From Miscanthus floridulus (Eukaryota > Streptophyta > Magnoliopsida > Poales > Poaceae), in the NCBI RefSeq assembly GCF_019320115.1, contig NC_089593.1:15590789-15654788 (forward strand): a stretch of DNA of 64,000 nt, in the 5' to 3' direction. This document shows positions 32,545 to 44,579 of the stretch, in pieces (position 1 is the first letter of the stretch; every line of letters begins with the position of its first letter). Below the pieces are notes generated by a model. It saw nothing but the letters and a program-made list of their open reading frames with translations. It did not search any database and was not told where the DNA came from. Position numbers and translations under genes: made by a program.

Positions 32545-35500
32545 GAGATAGCTTATGTCCATATGATCGACATTAATTATTTAACACTCACTTGAAGTTG
32601 TAGGGGAAGGGTATGTCCTTGTTTTGTTGGTTCACTAAGAACCTCATAAGATTTTTCTTGAGTTTAGCTTTCTATTGAGACGGGGGATTAGGATGTTTGA
32701 ATACGACATTTGGATCAACGAAACCAATATCATTATCCTTTCTCTTTCTGAGTTATGTCATCTTATATCTGCATATATAAAAATATAGTGTGAGGATATA
32801 TAATTTATATATATACATGTAGCTTTATATATATACACTCTAATAGTAGAAAATAATCACACTTACAGACAATAGCAGCTAATGAGACTTTTGTCGAGAG
32901 AGTACAGGTGGCATAGTCGGTGTAATCCTAAAAACTCGACATATATAACGTCATCGCCACGGAAGTAATGTTGGTTTCTAACTCTAACAGAAACAAAGGT
33001 CTCTCCCCGTTCACACGCCGCCATGTACCACTTGTTTAGCAGGTACATTTGCGTACCCAGTTCACCTAAGGCCTCAGGGTTGCATAGACTCTTTTCATGT
33101 TCAAATTTCTTCCAAGGATCCACTTTCGAAGCAGATGGTCCTTCAGCGAGCACTTGGGCAAGGTCCAAATCGGTATCCTTGTAAAACCAAGCCAGGTCCT
33201 CAAAATCGACGTCCAGTAAGTCTAAGTTTGAACCATATTCATTACGAATGACAAGAGGGGGGACTGATTGTTGCGATTGTTGTCCGAGTTGTGCAACACC
33301 TTTCCCTGCTCTAGTCTTTTTCTACGCCGCCTCAAATGACTTGGTGAGAGAGCGGTCGTAGTCCGATTTTGGCAGGGTCTTTTGAGATTCCCGCTTTTTT
33401 GGTCCACCTTCTTTCTTAGAAGATCTAGAGGTAGGTAAAAGTACGGTTTCTCCGATTTCTCCCTCGCTTCTCGTTGCTTTCTTATTTTTTCGAAGAAAAT
33501 GTTCACATCTTTTTGTACTGCAACATTTAATTCCTTTTTACTTTTCTTGTAAGACAGTTTTTGGGGAATAACTGGATTAGAGCAGGCTTTCTTCTTTGCC
33601 GGCTGGTGGGCCAATGGCTTCGTTTGCGGGGCGGACCTCTTAGGAGCTGGCTGCTTCTTAGTCATCAAGGAAGGCGGGGCAGCTATTGGAGACCTCCTTG
33701 GAGGCGTTGGAGACCTCCTTGGAGACGTTGGAGACCTCCTTAGAGGTGGCGGCGTTGCCACCTGATTGCCCGGAGCACTATGATGAGTTGGAGATTGAAT
33801 AATTGGACTTAGGTTGGCGAAAGCCCTTCTGTGTGAGTATAAAAAAGAATAATTAGGTATAAGAAATTGTTATTATTAATCATGTATGTCAATAGAAAAT
33901 TAGTGAAAAAAGTGTTTCGTTCACTTTTGTCCGCACCTATTGTCTGACAGTTGAGGAAGCGGTGGTGGACTAGAGACCCCGAAAATAATGATATAGCGCT
34001 TGCGCCATAGTATGAATGTCTTCTATGCTTCTCCTAGAGTCTTCTCCCCATCACCTCCTGGAATGTGAAGAGCCAGATCACTAAAACCTTTGTTAACTTT
34101 ATCCACTGAGACACTAATATATCCAGGTGGTATTATTGCCCCATGGATTCTTGGTGTCTTGGTAGGATCTAGAGGAGAAAAAACATCGAGAGCCACCATG
34201 ATTGTGGCATTCTCTTTTGGAATATGTAGCTCACATGATGTAAACGGTGCAGTGATGTCATCCACAGGGAAATGTAGCATTGCGTCATCTTGATTTGGCA
34301 ACTCCGTGGAAGCGCAGCTGCTTTTCAACTGATCAGGGGGCTAATATTAATGTTGATTCCTGGATCTAATGCCTGCCTTTGGGCACTCATTGCTATTTGC
34401 ACTTGCTTTATAATTTCATCCTGCATTCTAGCTTGCATGTCTTTTTCACGCTCCTGTGCTTGAAACAACGCCTCCCGTGACTCATGAACATATTCCTCCA
34501 GCCTACTGATCCACGCTGCTTCCTCATCCTTCCTTCTCTGCCGGCTTCTATAGGTATCTCTGTCGTTAGGGAAACCATGCTCCCAAGAAATGTTCCATCC
34601 TAAACCTCCCGTTCGGCCACTGTGTTCAGCAGTCCCGATGGCATACATCAGTTTATCCTTCTCTCTATTGGGTCTGAACGCACCAATAGCTTTAACTTGT
34701 GGAGCATAAGAAAATCTTTGTGTTGCTCTTTCGAGTTTTGGGCCATGAACCAGCTTCTTGATCTCTAGGTCCAGTCTTCCCCCATGAGCGAAAAACTAAT
34801 TCTTCGCGCGTTTAGGCCAATTGAGTGATTCTGGTGTGATACCCTTGGCAAGAATGTCCGCTTTCATTTTTTCCCACTTGGGAATGGTAGTCGCGTAGCC
34901 ACCTGATCCCATGCCAAGGTGGTATACCTTCTGTCGGGCATTCTTTTGGTTCCTTCTCACCCATTCCTCACCCTCTTTTGATGTCTTGTACTGTACAAAA
35001 TCATTCTAGTAGGGCCTCAACTTCACGAGCGGGCCCCTAGTATTGAAATTGGGTGTTAGGTTCTTCTTGACGTATTTCGCGTATAGGGATTTCTTCCAAG
35101 TCTAGAATTGTGTGGTCATCTTCTTCATAGCCCACTTTCGAACTAGCTCCTTCAATTCATCATCGTTGAAATCATCATAATCATCCGCTTGCAACGTGAA
35201 ATATTGAAGGATATCATCCTAAATCAAATTCTTATCAAGATCAGAGACAAAACTAACATGAGGCTCGTTGATCTTTTGTTTCCATTCATGGGCACTGATC
35301 GGAAGTCTATCCCTTATAAGGCACCTACAGTGTTGCACGAATTTTCTTACATGTGGACCAAGTGGTTCGCCTGTCTCAATATTGAATTCCGATATTATGT
35401 AGCGCCCCTCCAATGGCTTTTTCGGGCCTCGAATATTTTTGCTTTTCGCCGTTGTGGTCGTCGATCCAGAGAGCTACGTATAAAAAAAGAATAAATAAAT

Positions 35501-35737
35501 ATCATGTGTACACATAATAGGTGATAGATATTCAAATATATATATATATAATATTCAAATATATATAAATATATATACCTCGCCAGTATTTTTTTGTACA
35601 ATATTTTCTTGGTTATTTTCAAGTGCCAGGTATTGACTCTCGTCATCTACATCCTGCTGGTCACCATCGGCAAATTGAGTGCCGGTGTTGATAATATCCA
35701 TCATTTCTTCATCCATGTTGTTTCTCGGGACAGCCAT
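31965..35737 (-). pseudogene. X: second ORF, Transposase_24-like region plus Ulp1 (C48) peptidase-like domain
   Basis: Starts MAVPRNNMDEEMMDIINTG (35737). After a putative intron it has EFNIETGEPLGPHVRKFVQH, then NTRGPLVKLRPY, GMGSGGYATTIPKWEK, FFAHGGRLDLEI and GWNISWEHGFPNDRDTY. This is the pattern of plant En/Spm 'Transposase_24' proteins. A coiled-coil Gln/Glu stretch follows, then a linker, and at the end ALGELGTQMYLLNKWYM, NHWILIVIDMANSRLSILD and NYRGYYVCEFIMAYA, a Ulp1-type cysteine peptidase in which the His-Trp and Asp are present. The residue where relatives have the catalytic Cys (CGYYVC) is Arg (CGT, 32022-32024 on +). In-frame TAG codons at 35219-35221, 35102-35104, 35006-35008 and 34796-34798 replace probable Trp or Gln. 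Coding parts are separated by AT-rich introns. Confidence 0.7.
32469..32542. repeat. (AT)n microsatellite, about 37 units
   Basis: Perfect AT run inside X, presumably in an intron of the second ORF; shorter (TA)n runs lie at 31599-31630 and 31848-31877. Confidence 0.95.
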
Positions 35738-36114
35738 CTAGCTTTTACACCACTAGATATATCAATAAAAAATAAAAACCATATATCTATAAAATAGATC
35801 GGGTCATGTGCTTAAAATTAATTAAATAACTACACTCAAAATTTAAGTCTCCAAACCATAACTCACTCTGAGTCATGTGCTCTATCTATTTTTCTATTTT
35901 TTCTATGCCAAAAAAATATGCACATCACACACACACTCACTCACTCTGACTCACTCACTTACACACACAATTTACTGATCATCACTCACATACATGTACA
36001 ACATGATCATCATTATATCACACACATATATACACAATATACTCGTCAACTCCGGTGAGGATGAGGAAGGAGAGGATGCTGACATACGGCACGCGTGAAC
36101 GACGGTGGCATGTT

Positions 36115-36210
36115 GTTGAGTAACTGATAACGGAAGTTTATAATGCGACAAGGATGACATGTCATTTATAATGCGCAATTGTTGAGTAACTGATAACGGA
36201 AGTTTATTCA
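36115..36210. repeat. 66-bp direct repeat in X
   Basis: GTTGAGTAACTGATAACGG followed by AAGTTTAT occurs at 36115 and 36181. A related piece (GCGACAAGGATGCCATGTCA) returns near 36369. Confidence 0.7.
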
Positions 36211-37317
36211 TTACAAGCTCATTGAAACGGTAACTAGTTAGAAATATTCAATCTTAGCTAGGATATCTGGTTCATCGAAAAATCCAATTTTCGCTAAGAA
36301 ATCCAGTTTGTATCCAGTTTGTCGGAAACTCTAGTTTCTAGAACTAAGAACTATTATTGTCAAGCCATGCGACAAGGATGCCATGTCATTTGTAACACAC
36401 GATTGCTAGGTGACTCTCAAAACAAATTAGAACACTATATACACGAGTTCCACTGTTTACCATGATCAGACTGCAGCGGCACACCATGAGATTTTGACAA
36501 ATAGTAATTTGGATCAAGCTCAACAAATACAATGGCGTCAAATTCACATTTTGCCAAAGGCGACAATGGAATGCCAAAGAAGTGATGCCAGCAGTGAAAG
36601 CAGTTTCACAAACATGTAACTAGTCCAAATACCCACATGTAATCAGACAAATTAAGCACCTAAACCTAAACCTAAGCCCGGAGACTAGTCAATGCCTTGT
36701 CAACATCGCTCTGCCATACCCAGCAATGCTCTAGGAACCAGAATTTAGAAGGACATTTGCGTTAGCTACAAAACCTTCAGTTAAAGTAATCATACATGTT
36801 ATACTACAGCATAGATCCAGTGAGGATGGCATGGAGACGAGGCAGTGCTAGATCGTCGATCAGAGATGATGAGACGTGGAAGACGCGCTCCAGCGAGGGA
36901 GACGATGAGCGCGCGGCGATGAACGCGTGCGCATGGAGCCAGGGACGACGCGTGAGTGACAAGGCGGTGATGACGAGGACGAGGCACTTCGGCGAGGATG
37001 AAGACGAGCGGCTAGCCAGAGAGAGGAGGCACGCCCGTGCGGGCTGGGGACGAAGCGCGCGTGTGACGAGGCAGTGCCGGAGGTAGGCACGCGCGTGGAC
37101 GACGACAACGAAGGCGGTTCCAGATCAGATCTTGGTGTGGGCGAGGACGATGGTGGTGGATTTGGATCTGTGCATCGCGCTCGGATGGGAGAGGCGTGAG
37201 CCGGGCCGCCGGTAGAGACGGCGAGAGAGGTGCGCATGTGTGGAGGTGGTGCTGGAGGTGATGAGGAGCAGTGGTGGCGCGGTGGCTCTCGGCGAAGAAC
37301 AAGAGATGATGGAGGGG

Positions 37318-37612
37318 AAAGAGAGGAGGTGCTATATAGGGGGACCTTTAGTCCCGGGTGAAGCCATAGCCCGGGACTAAAGGTCCTTTAGTTCCGGGTA
37401 ATGGTTAGGTAAAGCCACAGCCCGAAACTAAAGGTCCTTTAGTTCCGGGTGATGGTTAGAACCGGGACTAAAAGTCTGACCTTTAGTCCCGGGTGCAGCC
37501 ACGGCCCGGGAGTAAAGAGAATTTTGGCAGGCCGCGAAAACACAGCCCATCTTTAGTCCTGGGTGGTTGATCAACCCGGGAGTAAAGGTGAGCTGTAGTT
37601 TGGCTTCCCGCC
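37318..37612 (-). promoter_or_regulatory. Internal copy of X's subterminal array with TATA box
   Basis: CTATATAGGGGGACCTTTAG, then seven or so CCTTTAGTCCCGGG / CCCGGGACTAAAGG units in both orientations up to 37580. The right end of X has the same order, TATATAGGGGG then CCTTTAGTCCCGG (about 42610). Read on the minus strand this would be a promoter in front of the second ORF. It may instead be the fused end of two CACTA elements. Confidence 0.65.
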
Positions 37613-38211
37613 GGTTTCTAGAAGTTTTTTCTTTTTTATATATTTCTTTTATATAAATATGCAGAGAGTTGTTAATTGCCTAGTAAATAAAATATTAGCA
37701 AAAAAATTACAAAAAGAATTCCTAGACCTGGTTTTGCATTATTGTACATAAGAAAAATCTGTAACCTAAACTCTTTTGTTTTACCATATAAAAATTTAAC
37801 ATAGTGTAAATAATAATCATAATTTTCACCATGCAAAAATGTACTACTTAATTAAAATCATTAAAACTATTGCTTTTCGACAGGAAATTAGTTTTCACAT
37901 CTTATTGACGTTGAAAATTCATTTAAACTGTAGAAAATATGAAAACACGACAAAAAAGTCTAAAGTCACAATTATTACATAATAGGTCTAATACATCACC
38001 ATATCAAGCCGGGACTAAAACAATTTTTTCACTAATTTTTTCACATCAGATGCATTGCTTTTGCTTTTTGCTTTGTGCGACATGAAAATCCCACCATCAA
38101 ACACAAATTTAATCTGAACATAGAAAAAAAGGAAACACCTAATAAACATCTCTGAATTCATAATTATTATATAATACCTCTAATACACACTATTAAACAT
38201 CACTATATATA

Positions 38212-41200
38212 TCAAGTAGGCACAGTAGTGAACTTCTTCTTAACGTATATCCCTTGGTTATGATCGCGCCGTAACCATAGAGTGTCCTCATCATTTAGCT
38301 GGATGCTTGAGTCTTTGTTCACTGTGAAGGGTGGAATTCGGTCATCCTTTTCATAATCTTCTGATATGTCTGACTTGTCTTCAATTCCGACGATGTTTCT
38401 TTTCCCTGAAAGAACTATGTGGCGCTTTGGCTCACTGATTGGGTCGTTGTTGTTTTTCTCTCTCTTCGGTTTTGTAGACATGTCCTTGACATAGAACACC
38501 TGATTCACATCCTTGGTAAGGACGAACGGTTCGTCTTTGTACCCAATATTGTTGAGGTCCACGGTTGTCATTCCATACTGGTTGTCGACTGCTACCCCGC
38601 CTCCAGTCGCCTTTACCCATTGGCACTTGAACAAAGGTACCTTAAAAGTAGGTGCATAGTTTAGTTCTCATATCTCCTCTATGCGGCCATAATATGTTTG
38701 CTTATTTCCATTAGGGTCGGTGGCATCTATGCGGACACCACTATTTTAGTTGGTGCTCCTTTTATCTTGGGCTACTATGTAAAATGTATTTCCATTTATC
38801 TCGTATCCTTTGTATGTGAGGATATGCCACGATGGCTGCTAGACAACAAATACAATTGCCCATCAATACTCTCATCACCCTGACATTCTTTTCACAACCA
38901 ATCGCTGAAAGTTTCCATGTGCTGACACGTAATCCAAGCTTCAGACTTCTCTAGAAACTCGGATCGGAGCAACTCTTTATGTGTCTCGATATATAGATCC
39001 ACCAAGGAGGAGTTTTGCAGAACTGTGTAGTGTGCTTTATTAAAATAATTGTCCTACGTACCAATATATGTTTTCTTCCCTAGTGTCCCCTTTCCACTTA
39101 GTCTCCCCTCGTGTCGCGATTCAGGAACACCAATCGGGTCAAGGTCGGGAATAAAGTCAACACAAAACTCAATGACCTCCTCTGTTCCATAGCCCTTGGC
39201 GATGCTTCCTTCTGGCCGAGCACGGTTGTGAATATATTTCTTTAGGACTCCCATGAACCTCTCAAAGGGAAACATGTTGTGCAGGAACACAGGACCGAGA
39301 ATGCTAATCTCCTTGACTAGGTGAACTAGGAGGTGTGTCATGATATTAAAGAAGGAAGGAGGCAACACCAACTCAAAGCTGACAAGACATTGAACCATAT
39401 CATTCTGTAGTTTAGCTAGATCCATTGGATCAATTGCCTTCTGAGAAATTGCATTGAGGAATGCACATAGCTTCACGGTGGCTAGACGTACATTTGGAGG
39501 TAGAATTCCTCTTAATGCAACTAGAAGCAATTACGTCATGAGCACGTGGTAGTCATGGGACTTTAAGTTTAGGAATTTCTTCTCTGGCACATTTATTATA
39601 CCCTTTATATTCGAGGAGAATCTAGATGGTACCTTGATGCTTGCTTGGCATTCAAACATGATTTCCTTCTCTTCTTTACTAAGAGTGTAGCTAGCAGGAC
39701 TTAAGTAATGGCGTCCATCATCTGTCTTCTCTGGATGTTGGTTGTCTCGTTCTTTCAAACACTGTAGGTCCTGTCGTGCTTCAAGTGTGTCCTTAGGCTT
39801 CCCATACACACCCATGAAGCCTAGCAGGTTCACACAAAGATTCTTTGTTAGGTGCATCATGTCGATCACTCTATGGACCTCTAGGACTTGCCAATAGGGT
39901 AGCTCTCAAAATATGGACTTCTTCTTCCACATGGGTGCGTGACCGTCGGCGTCGTTCAGAACAGGTTCGCTACCATGTGCCTTTCTAAATACTACTTTCA
40001 CATCCTTGACCATATTGAGTACATCCTCACCAGTTCGGTTGCCCGGCTTGGTCTGGTGGTCTGCCTTACCTTTAAAATGCTTACCTTTCTTTCTTAGGGG
40101 GTGATTCACAGGAAGAAATCGACGATGGCCAAGGTACATGACCTTTCGACATTTTTTCAAGAATATACCTTTAATGTTATTGAAACAATGCATGCATGCA
40201 TTATATCCCTTGTTTGATTGTCCTGAAAGATTACTTAGAGCAGGCCAATCATTGATTGTTATGAACAACAATACTCGCAGGTCAAAGTGCTCCTGTTTGT
40301 GCTCATCCCACACATGTACACCTGGTCTATTCCACAAAAGTAGAAATTCTTCAACTAGTGGCCTCAGGTACACATCAATGTCGTTGCTAGGTTGCCTTGG
40401 GCCTTGGATGAGCACTGGCATCATAATAAACTTACGCTTCATGCATAACCAGGGAAGAAGGTTGTAGATACATAGAGTAACAGGCCAAGTGCTATGACTA
40501 CTGCTCTGCTCCCTGAAAGGATTCATACCATCCGTACTTAAAGCAAACCTTAAATTTCTTGCGTCATTTGCAAACTCCAGGAATTCTCTATCGATTGCTC
40601 TCCACTAGGACCCATCAACAGGGTGTCTCAACATATTGTCTACCTTACGGTCTTTTTTGTGCCATCGCAATAACTTTGCATGGTCTTTGTTTCTGAATAA
40701 ATGTTTCAAGCGTGGTATTATAGGAGCATACCACATAATCTTGGTAGGGATTTTCTTCATTGGACATTCGCCCTCAACATCACCAGGGTCATCTTGCCTG
40801 ATCTTATACCGTGATGCATGACATACCAGGCATGCATCTAACTTCTCGTACTCCTCGCCATGGTAGAGGATGTAGTCATTAGGACATGCATGTATCTTCT
40901 GGATTTCTAATCCCAAAGGGCAGACTACCTATTTTGCTTCGTACGTAGTGGCGGGCAATTCGTTATCCTTCGGAAGCATCTTCTTTTGGATTTTTAGTAA
41001 CTCCCCAAATCCCTTGTCAGATATACCATTCTTTGCCTTCCATTGCAGCAATTCCAGTGTGGTACCCAACTTTTTCTGCCCCGCATTACAAGTTGGGTAT
41101 AGCAATTTCTTGTGATCCTCTAGCATGCGCTCGAACTTGATCTTCTTCTTTTCACTTTCGCATTCTCTTTGTGCGTCACGAATGGCCTGACCAAGATCAT

Positions 41201-41567
41201 CAGCGGGCTCATCTTCTTCCCCTACCTCTTCTTTAGCTTCCCCCATTGTAGTATCATTGAAGGCACCATATTCAGCAATAATGTCATCATCGTCCCATTG
41301 TTCTTCTTCACCTTCTTCCATTACAACCCCGGTTTCTCCGTGCTTCGTCCAACAAATATAGTTTGGCATGAAACCCGACTTCAACAAGTGTGAATGAAGA
41401 CTCCTTGAGCTAGCACATTCCTTCAAATTCTTACATATGGCACATGGGCAGCACATGAAACCATCGTGTTTGTTTGCCTCGGCCACACATAAGAAAGAAT
41501 GCACGCCCTCAATGAACTCTTGGGAGCGGCAATCAACATTGTACATCCAATGCCGGCTTATCTGCAT
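38212..41567 (-). pseudogene. X: TNP2-type CACTA transposase
   Basis: Consecutive minus-strand pieces in one frame from 41567 to 39054. First the transposase-associated N-terminal domain (WMYNVDCRSQEFIEGV, FMCCPCAICKN), an acidic linker, then the TNP2 core: CLVCHASRYKIRQDDPGD, RHPVDGS, MNPFREQSSSHSTWPVTL, GPRQPSNDIDVYLRPLVEE, MIDMMHLTKNLCVNLLGF. Then comes a DUF4218-like part (FHNMFPFERFMGVLK-type text, SIAKGYGTEEVIEF). The DUF4216-like end (FKCQWVKATGGG, VFYVKDMSTKPKR) is in another frame at 38634-38212. The four stops that split the core (40929-40931 TAG, 40605-40607 TAG, 39906-39908 TGA, 39531-39533 TAA) stand where relatives have Gln, Gln, Trp and Gln. Without them the core would be uninterrupted. 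The enzyme cuts and joins the element ends. Confidence 0.88.
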
Positions 41568-41648
41568 TACATGACATACATACCATATTAAAACCTAGAA
41601 CATAATTAGTTAATTATACGACATGCATGCCACCACACAAGGTATAAT

Positions 41649-42172
41649 TTATGAAAGTCTCGCTACAATGTAGACAATCCCAACTACCACTAAAAAAACT
41701 AAAGCTAAAATGCACTTCAACAGCATAAGGATTTCGCGACCAATCCCAACTAAAACAGACAGATCATGCGTTTGTTCAACATCTATGGGCTTCTTCCGCA
41801 GGATCACTGCCTCATCAGCCGCCGTAGCCGCCTGTGTAAGAGAGTTTTGCACGTGTTCAACATACTCTTCCTCCCAGTACCAGCCTGAACATCCAGTGCC
41901 ATCTCACTAAAATTAAAATAAAAAATTAGAACTTTAATCACAATCATCATGAAAATAAGTATAAATTAACCATAATCATCAAATGTGACAAAATAACTCA
42001 CATTGCGAACCGGACACTTGTAGAAGATACGGCCCTTGTTGGGACACTTCTTCCTCACCCGGTACTCCATCACAATCTTCTCCTCACACTTGCTGCATGC
42101 AATGAGAGAGAGGTCTGGCCTCAGTCGCTTTGGAACCCGATGAGAGGCTGAGGACCCAAAAGCAGTTGCCAT
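41649..42172 (-). pseudogene. X: small ORF with GRF zinc finger and a membrane helix
   Basis: Exon 1 (42172-42002) reads MATAFGSSASHRVPKR, then LIACSKCEEKIVMEYRVRKK and CPNKGRIFYKCPVRN: the GRF-type zinc finger (CxxC...GRxFYxC). After a donor GTGAGT (42001-41996), exon 2 gives DGTGCSGWYWEEEYVEHVQ, an alpha-helical stretch, and LMLLKCILALVFLVVVGIVY, a likely transmembrane helix. If the intron is removed as predicted, exon 2 opens with TGA (CGA to TGA would explain it). Small GRF proteins of this build are common in grass CACTA elements, but their role is unknown to me. Confidence 0.65.
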
Positions 42173-42604
42173 ATACTCTCTATAATCATTTTTAATATAA
42201 TATAAATTTCTCATTTTATAAACAAATAAAATTAAAAAAGACTCTAAAATTCTCTATATCTCTAAACCATAAAGTGTGCTATGCATGCTAGAAATGAAAG
42301 CTGAATACTAGTTTTGAATAACTACTTTAACATTCCTTCATCCAAATATGAAAACTTTAAAGTGGTTTTGAGCTTAAAAAGCTTACAAATAAAAAAATCC
42401 ACCATAAAAACCACATATATCTAGTCCACAAAATGAGATAAGCTACTGATGAAACATGAGAGTATAAAGTTGGTAACCTTTAGAACCAAAGAATCGATGG
42501 AGCAATCGACGAAATCTTGTGATTACCAACGATAAGGAAGAAGAGAGGCCAGCGATGAAGCAAGAACACTGAGGTCGAAGTGGCTCGGGCTCGGAGAGGA
42601 AGAA

Positions 42605-42946
42605 GTGGTATATAGGGGGGGGCCTTTAGTCCCGGTTGGAGACACCAACCGGGACTAAAGGTCCCTTTCTAGTCCCGGACGGAGCCTCCAGCCGGGAGTA
42701 GACTTTTACTCCCGGTTGGAGGGACCAACCAGGAGTAAAAGTTAACCTTTAGTCCCGGTTGGTAGCTCCAACCGGGACTAAAGGTCCCCTGCAGCAAAAG
42801 CCTATCGCAGTACCCGTTGGGCAGGGACCTTTAGTCTCGGTTGGAGCTACAAACCGAGACTAAAGGTCTCTCTAGTCCTGGACGCGAAAAATACCGGCTT
42901 TATAGCCAAATTTCAAAGTGGATCAAAAGCCGTTTCTCTACTAGTG
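42605..42946 (-). repeat. Right terminus and subterminal array of X
   Basis: TATATAGGGGGGG at about 42610, then inverted and direct TTTAGTCCCGGTTGG units up to 42880, then the terminal CTACTAGTG (42938-42946). The TATA would drive the minus-strand GRF/TNP2 transcript. Confidence 0.85.
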
Positions 42947-43396
42947 GCCACCATACCTAGCGCCACAACCAACCGGCCACCTGCCAGCCACAAAGCGCAT
43001 GCATGTTGCATACTCACTCCGGGCAGCCACTGTAGTTTTTCATAAACAACCTATTTTGTTCTTATCTACCGAATAAGTCTACCTTTTTAGTGTAAAATAT
43101 TATTTCACTTCCATTGTTATTAAATTACGATTGTTGATAGATGATTACCTGATTCTCTTTAGTTGTGCATATTATCACCTACCGTACCATTCTGCCAAGC
43201 ATACAACTCCAAACATGTGAAAACAAATATTTCCTTACCAAATTTAGATCTTGTCGATTTGGCAAACTTGAGTAACTACAACACATTTTTTTTATGAAAC
43301 TGGAGGGGTTACCCCCTACTGGCAGCTACAACGCATTGTCTGCCATAACTGTAGTATGTGAATATCAGTAATGCTTTGTTTGTTACTATACATGTT

Positions 43397-43494
43397 TTTA
43401 GAATATAGCTGATGTGGTTGAAGTGAGTCCGCTCAACATGATTTATTTAGAATATAGCTGATGTGGTTGAAACGAGTCCCCTCAACATGATTTA
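43397..43494. repeat. Tandem duplication, 49-bp unit (two copies)
   Basis: TTTAGAATATAGCTGATGTG begins both copies (43397 and 43446); only a few bases differ. Confidence 0.9.
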
Positions 43495-44011
43495 TGACAG
43501 TGTAGTAATATACTAATATCGTTGGCTGCCCAATTTCTCATCCTGACATTATAAGTTAATTTTGTATTTTTTTATCTCAATCTCACAAGATCAGCGTTCA
43601 GTTGGACCTGTAGGAAATATTTTTGTGGTATATGTAAACCTGAATATGTTCCGGTGAATTTTATAGATTTGGTAATTATTGTAATGTCCTCAACTTTAAT
43701 TACAATTGATAATATTTTTAATGGATAGTCCAATGGTCTAATTCGAATTTGTTTTGCAGAAAGTGCCGCATGTTCCATTTTATTTGTCAAAATATGACAC
43801 TTGATCCAAAATTCTCATGATGGTAGACCAATAGTGGACTCATTCTTAAAAGAGATCTTGCCCGCTGGCCTTGGCGACAAATGCACAACCATAATGTAAT
43901 TTTTTCCTTCTTTTAGATCAACAATATAAATTTTCTCAAAATTTGGTTGAATTTTTAAATTTTAGTATCAAGTGTACGGATTTAGGGGGGCTCTTTTGCC
44001 CCCTCCCTCCG

Positions 44012-44153
44012 CCACTGGTTGGCACTCACTGCCATGTTGGACGATGCCTGTACTCCAGATCAATGTAGGATATTGTCCCTCCCCCACTAGTTGCCACTCA
44101 ATGTCATGTTGGGCAACGCCCCTGCTCAAGATCAGTGAAGGACAGCATCTCCA
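44012..44153. repeat. Tandem duplication, about 72-bp unit (two diverged copies)
   Basis: CCACTGGTTGGCACTCA (44012) and CCACTAGTTGCCACTCA (44084) open two copies that share CATGTTGG and CTCAAGATCA-like blocks. Confidence 0.8.
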
Positions 44154-44579
44154 TAAGCACGGTCACCTTAAGGGTGCGTTTGCGACCCTGGCCCGAAGGC
44201 CCGGCTGTGCCCGTGGGCTGCAACTTGCCATGTTTGTGGTCGTGGCCCGCGAGTGAGCCTGGCTTCCCAGAGCCAAAAATGCCCTCTCCGCTTGGCCCTC
44301 TGGAAACGATCAACACCCTCGTTTCTTTGGAGCCGAGCTCGTGGCGGCGCACGTAGGCGATTTTGGGCTGCGGCGGGGTGGCTCGCGCGGGCTCTAGCGG
44401 GAAGGAGAAACTTTTTCACACGCCATTCTGTTGTTGTTAATCTTACTGTCAGTCTATTCTTGAATCATTCTGTTCTTCATAATCTGTCAGTCTGTTGTTT
44501 ATTCATGCAACTGTTAATATTGCTGTCAGTCTATTCTTGATTCATTCTGTTGTTGATTTCATTACATGCCAGCCCTAGG

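Larger units (their letters stand above)
31162..42946 (-). mobile_element. CACTA (En/Spm) element X with three damaged ORFs
   Basis: The right end, reversed, begins CACTAGTAGAGAAACGGC; the left end GTCTAGTACAAAAACG is the same terminus with its first two bases changed. Both ends carry subterminal arrays of TTTAGTCCCGGTTGG in both orientations. Minus-strand order: GRF zinc-finger ORF (42172-41649), TNP2 transposase (41567-38212), an internal subterminal-type array with a TATA box (37318-37612), and a Transposase_24/Ulp1 ORF (35737-31965). A clear 3-bp target duplication could not be read (CCG left, GCC right). About 11.8 kb. Confidence 0.85.
42947..44168. other. Unassigned DNA between X and the PIF-like element
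   Basis: No ORF of note. Two degenerate tandem duplications: a 49-bp unit at 43397-43494 and a 72-bp unit at 44012-44153. Confidence 0.5.
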
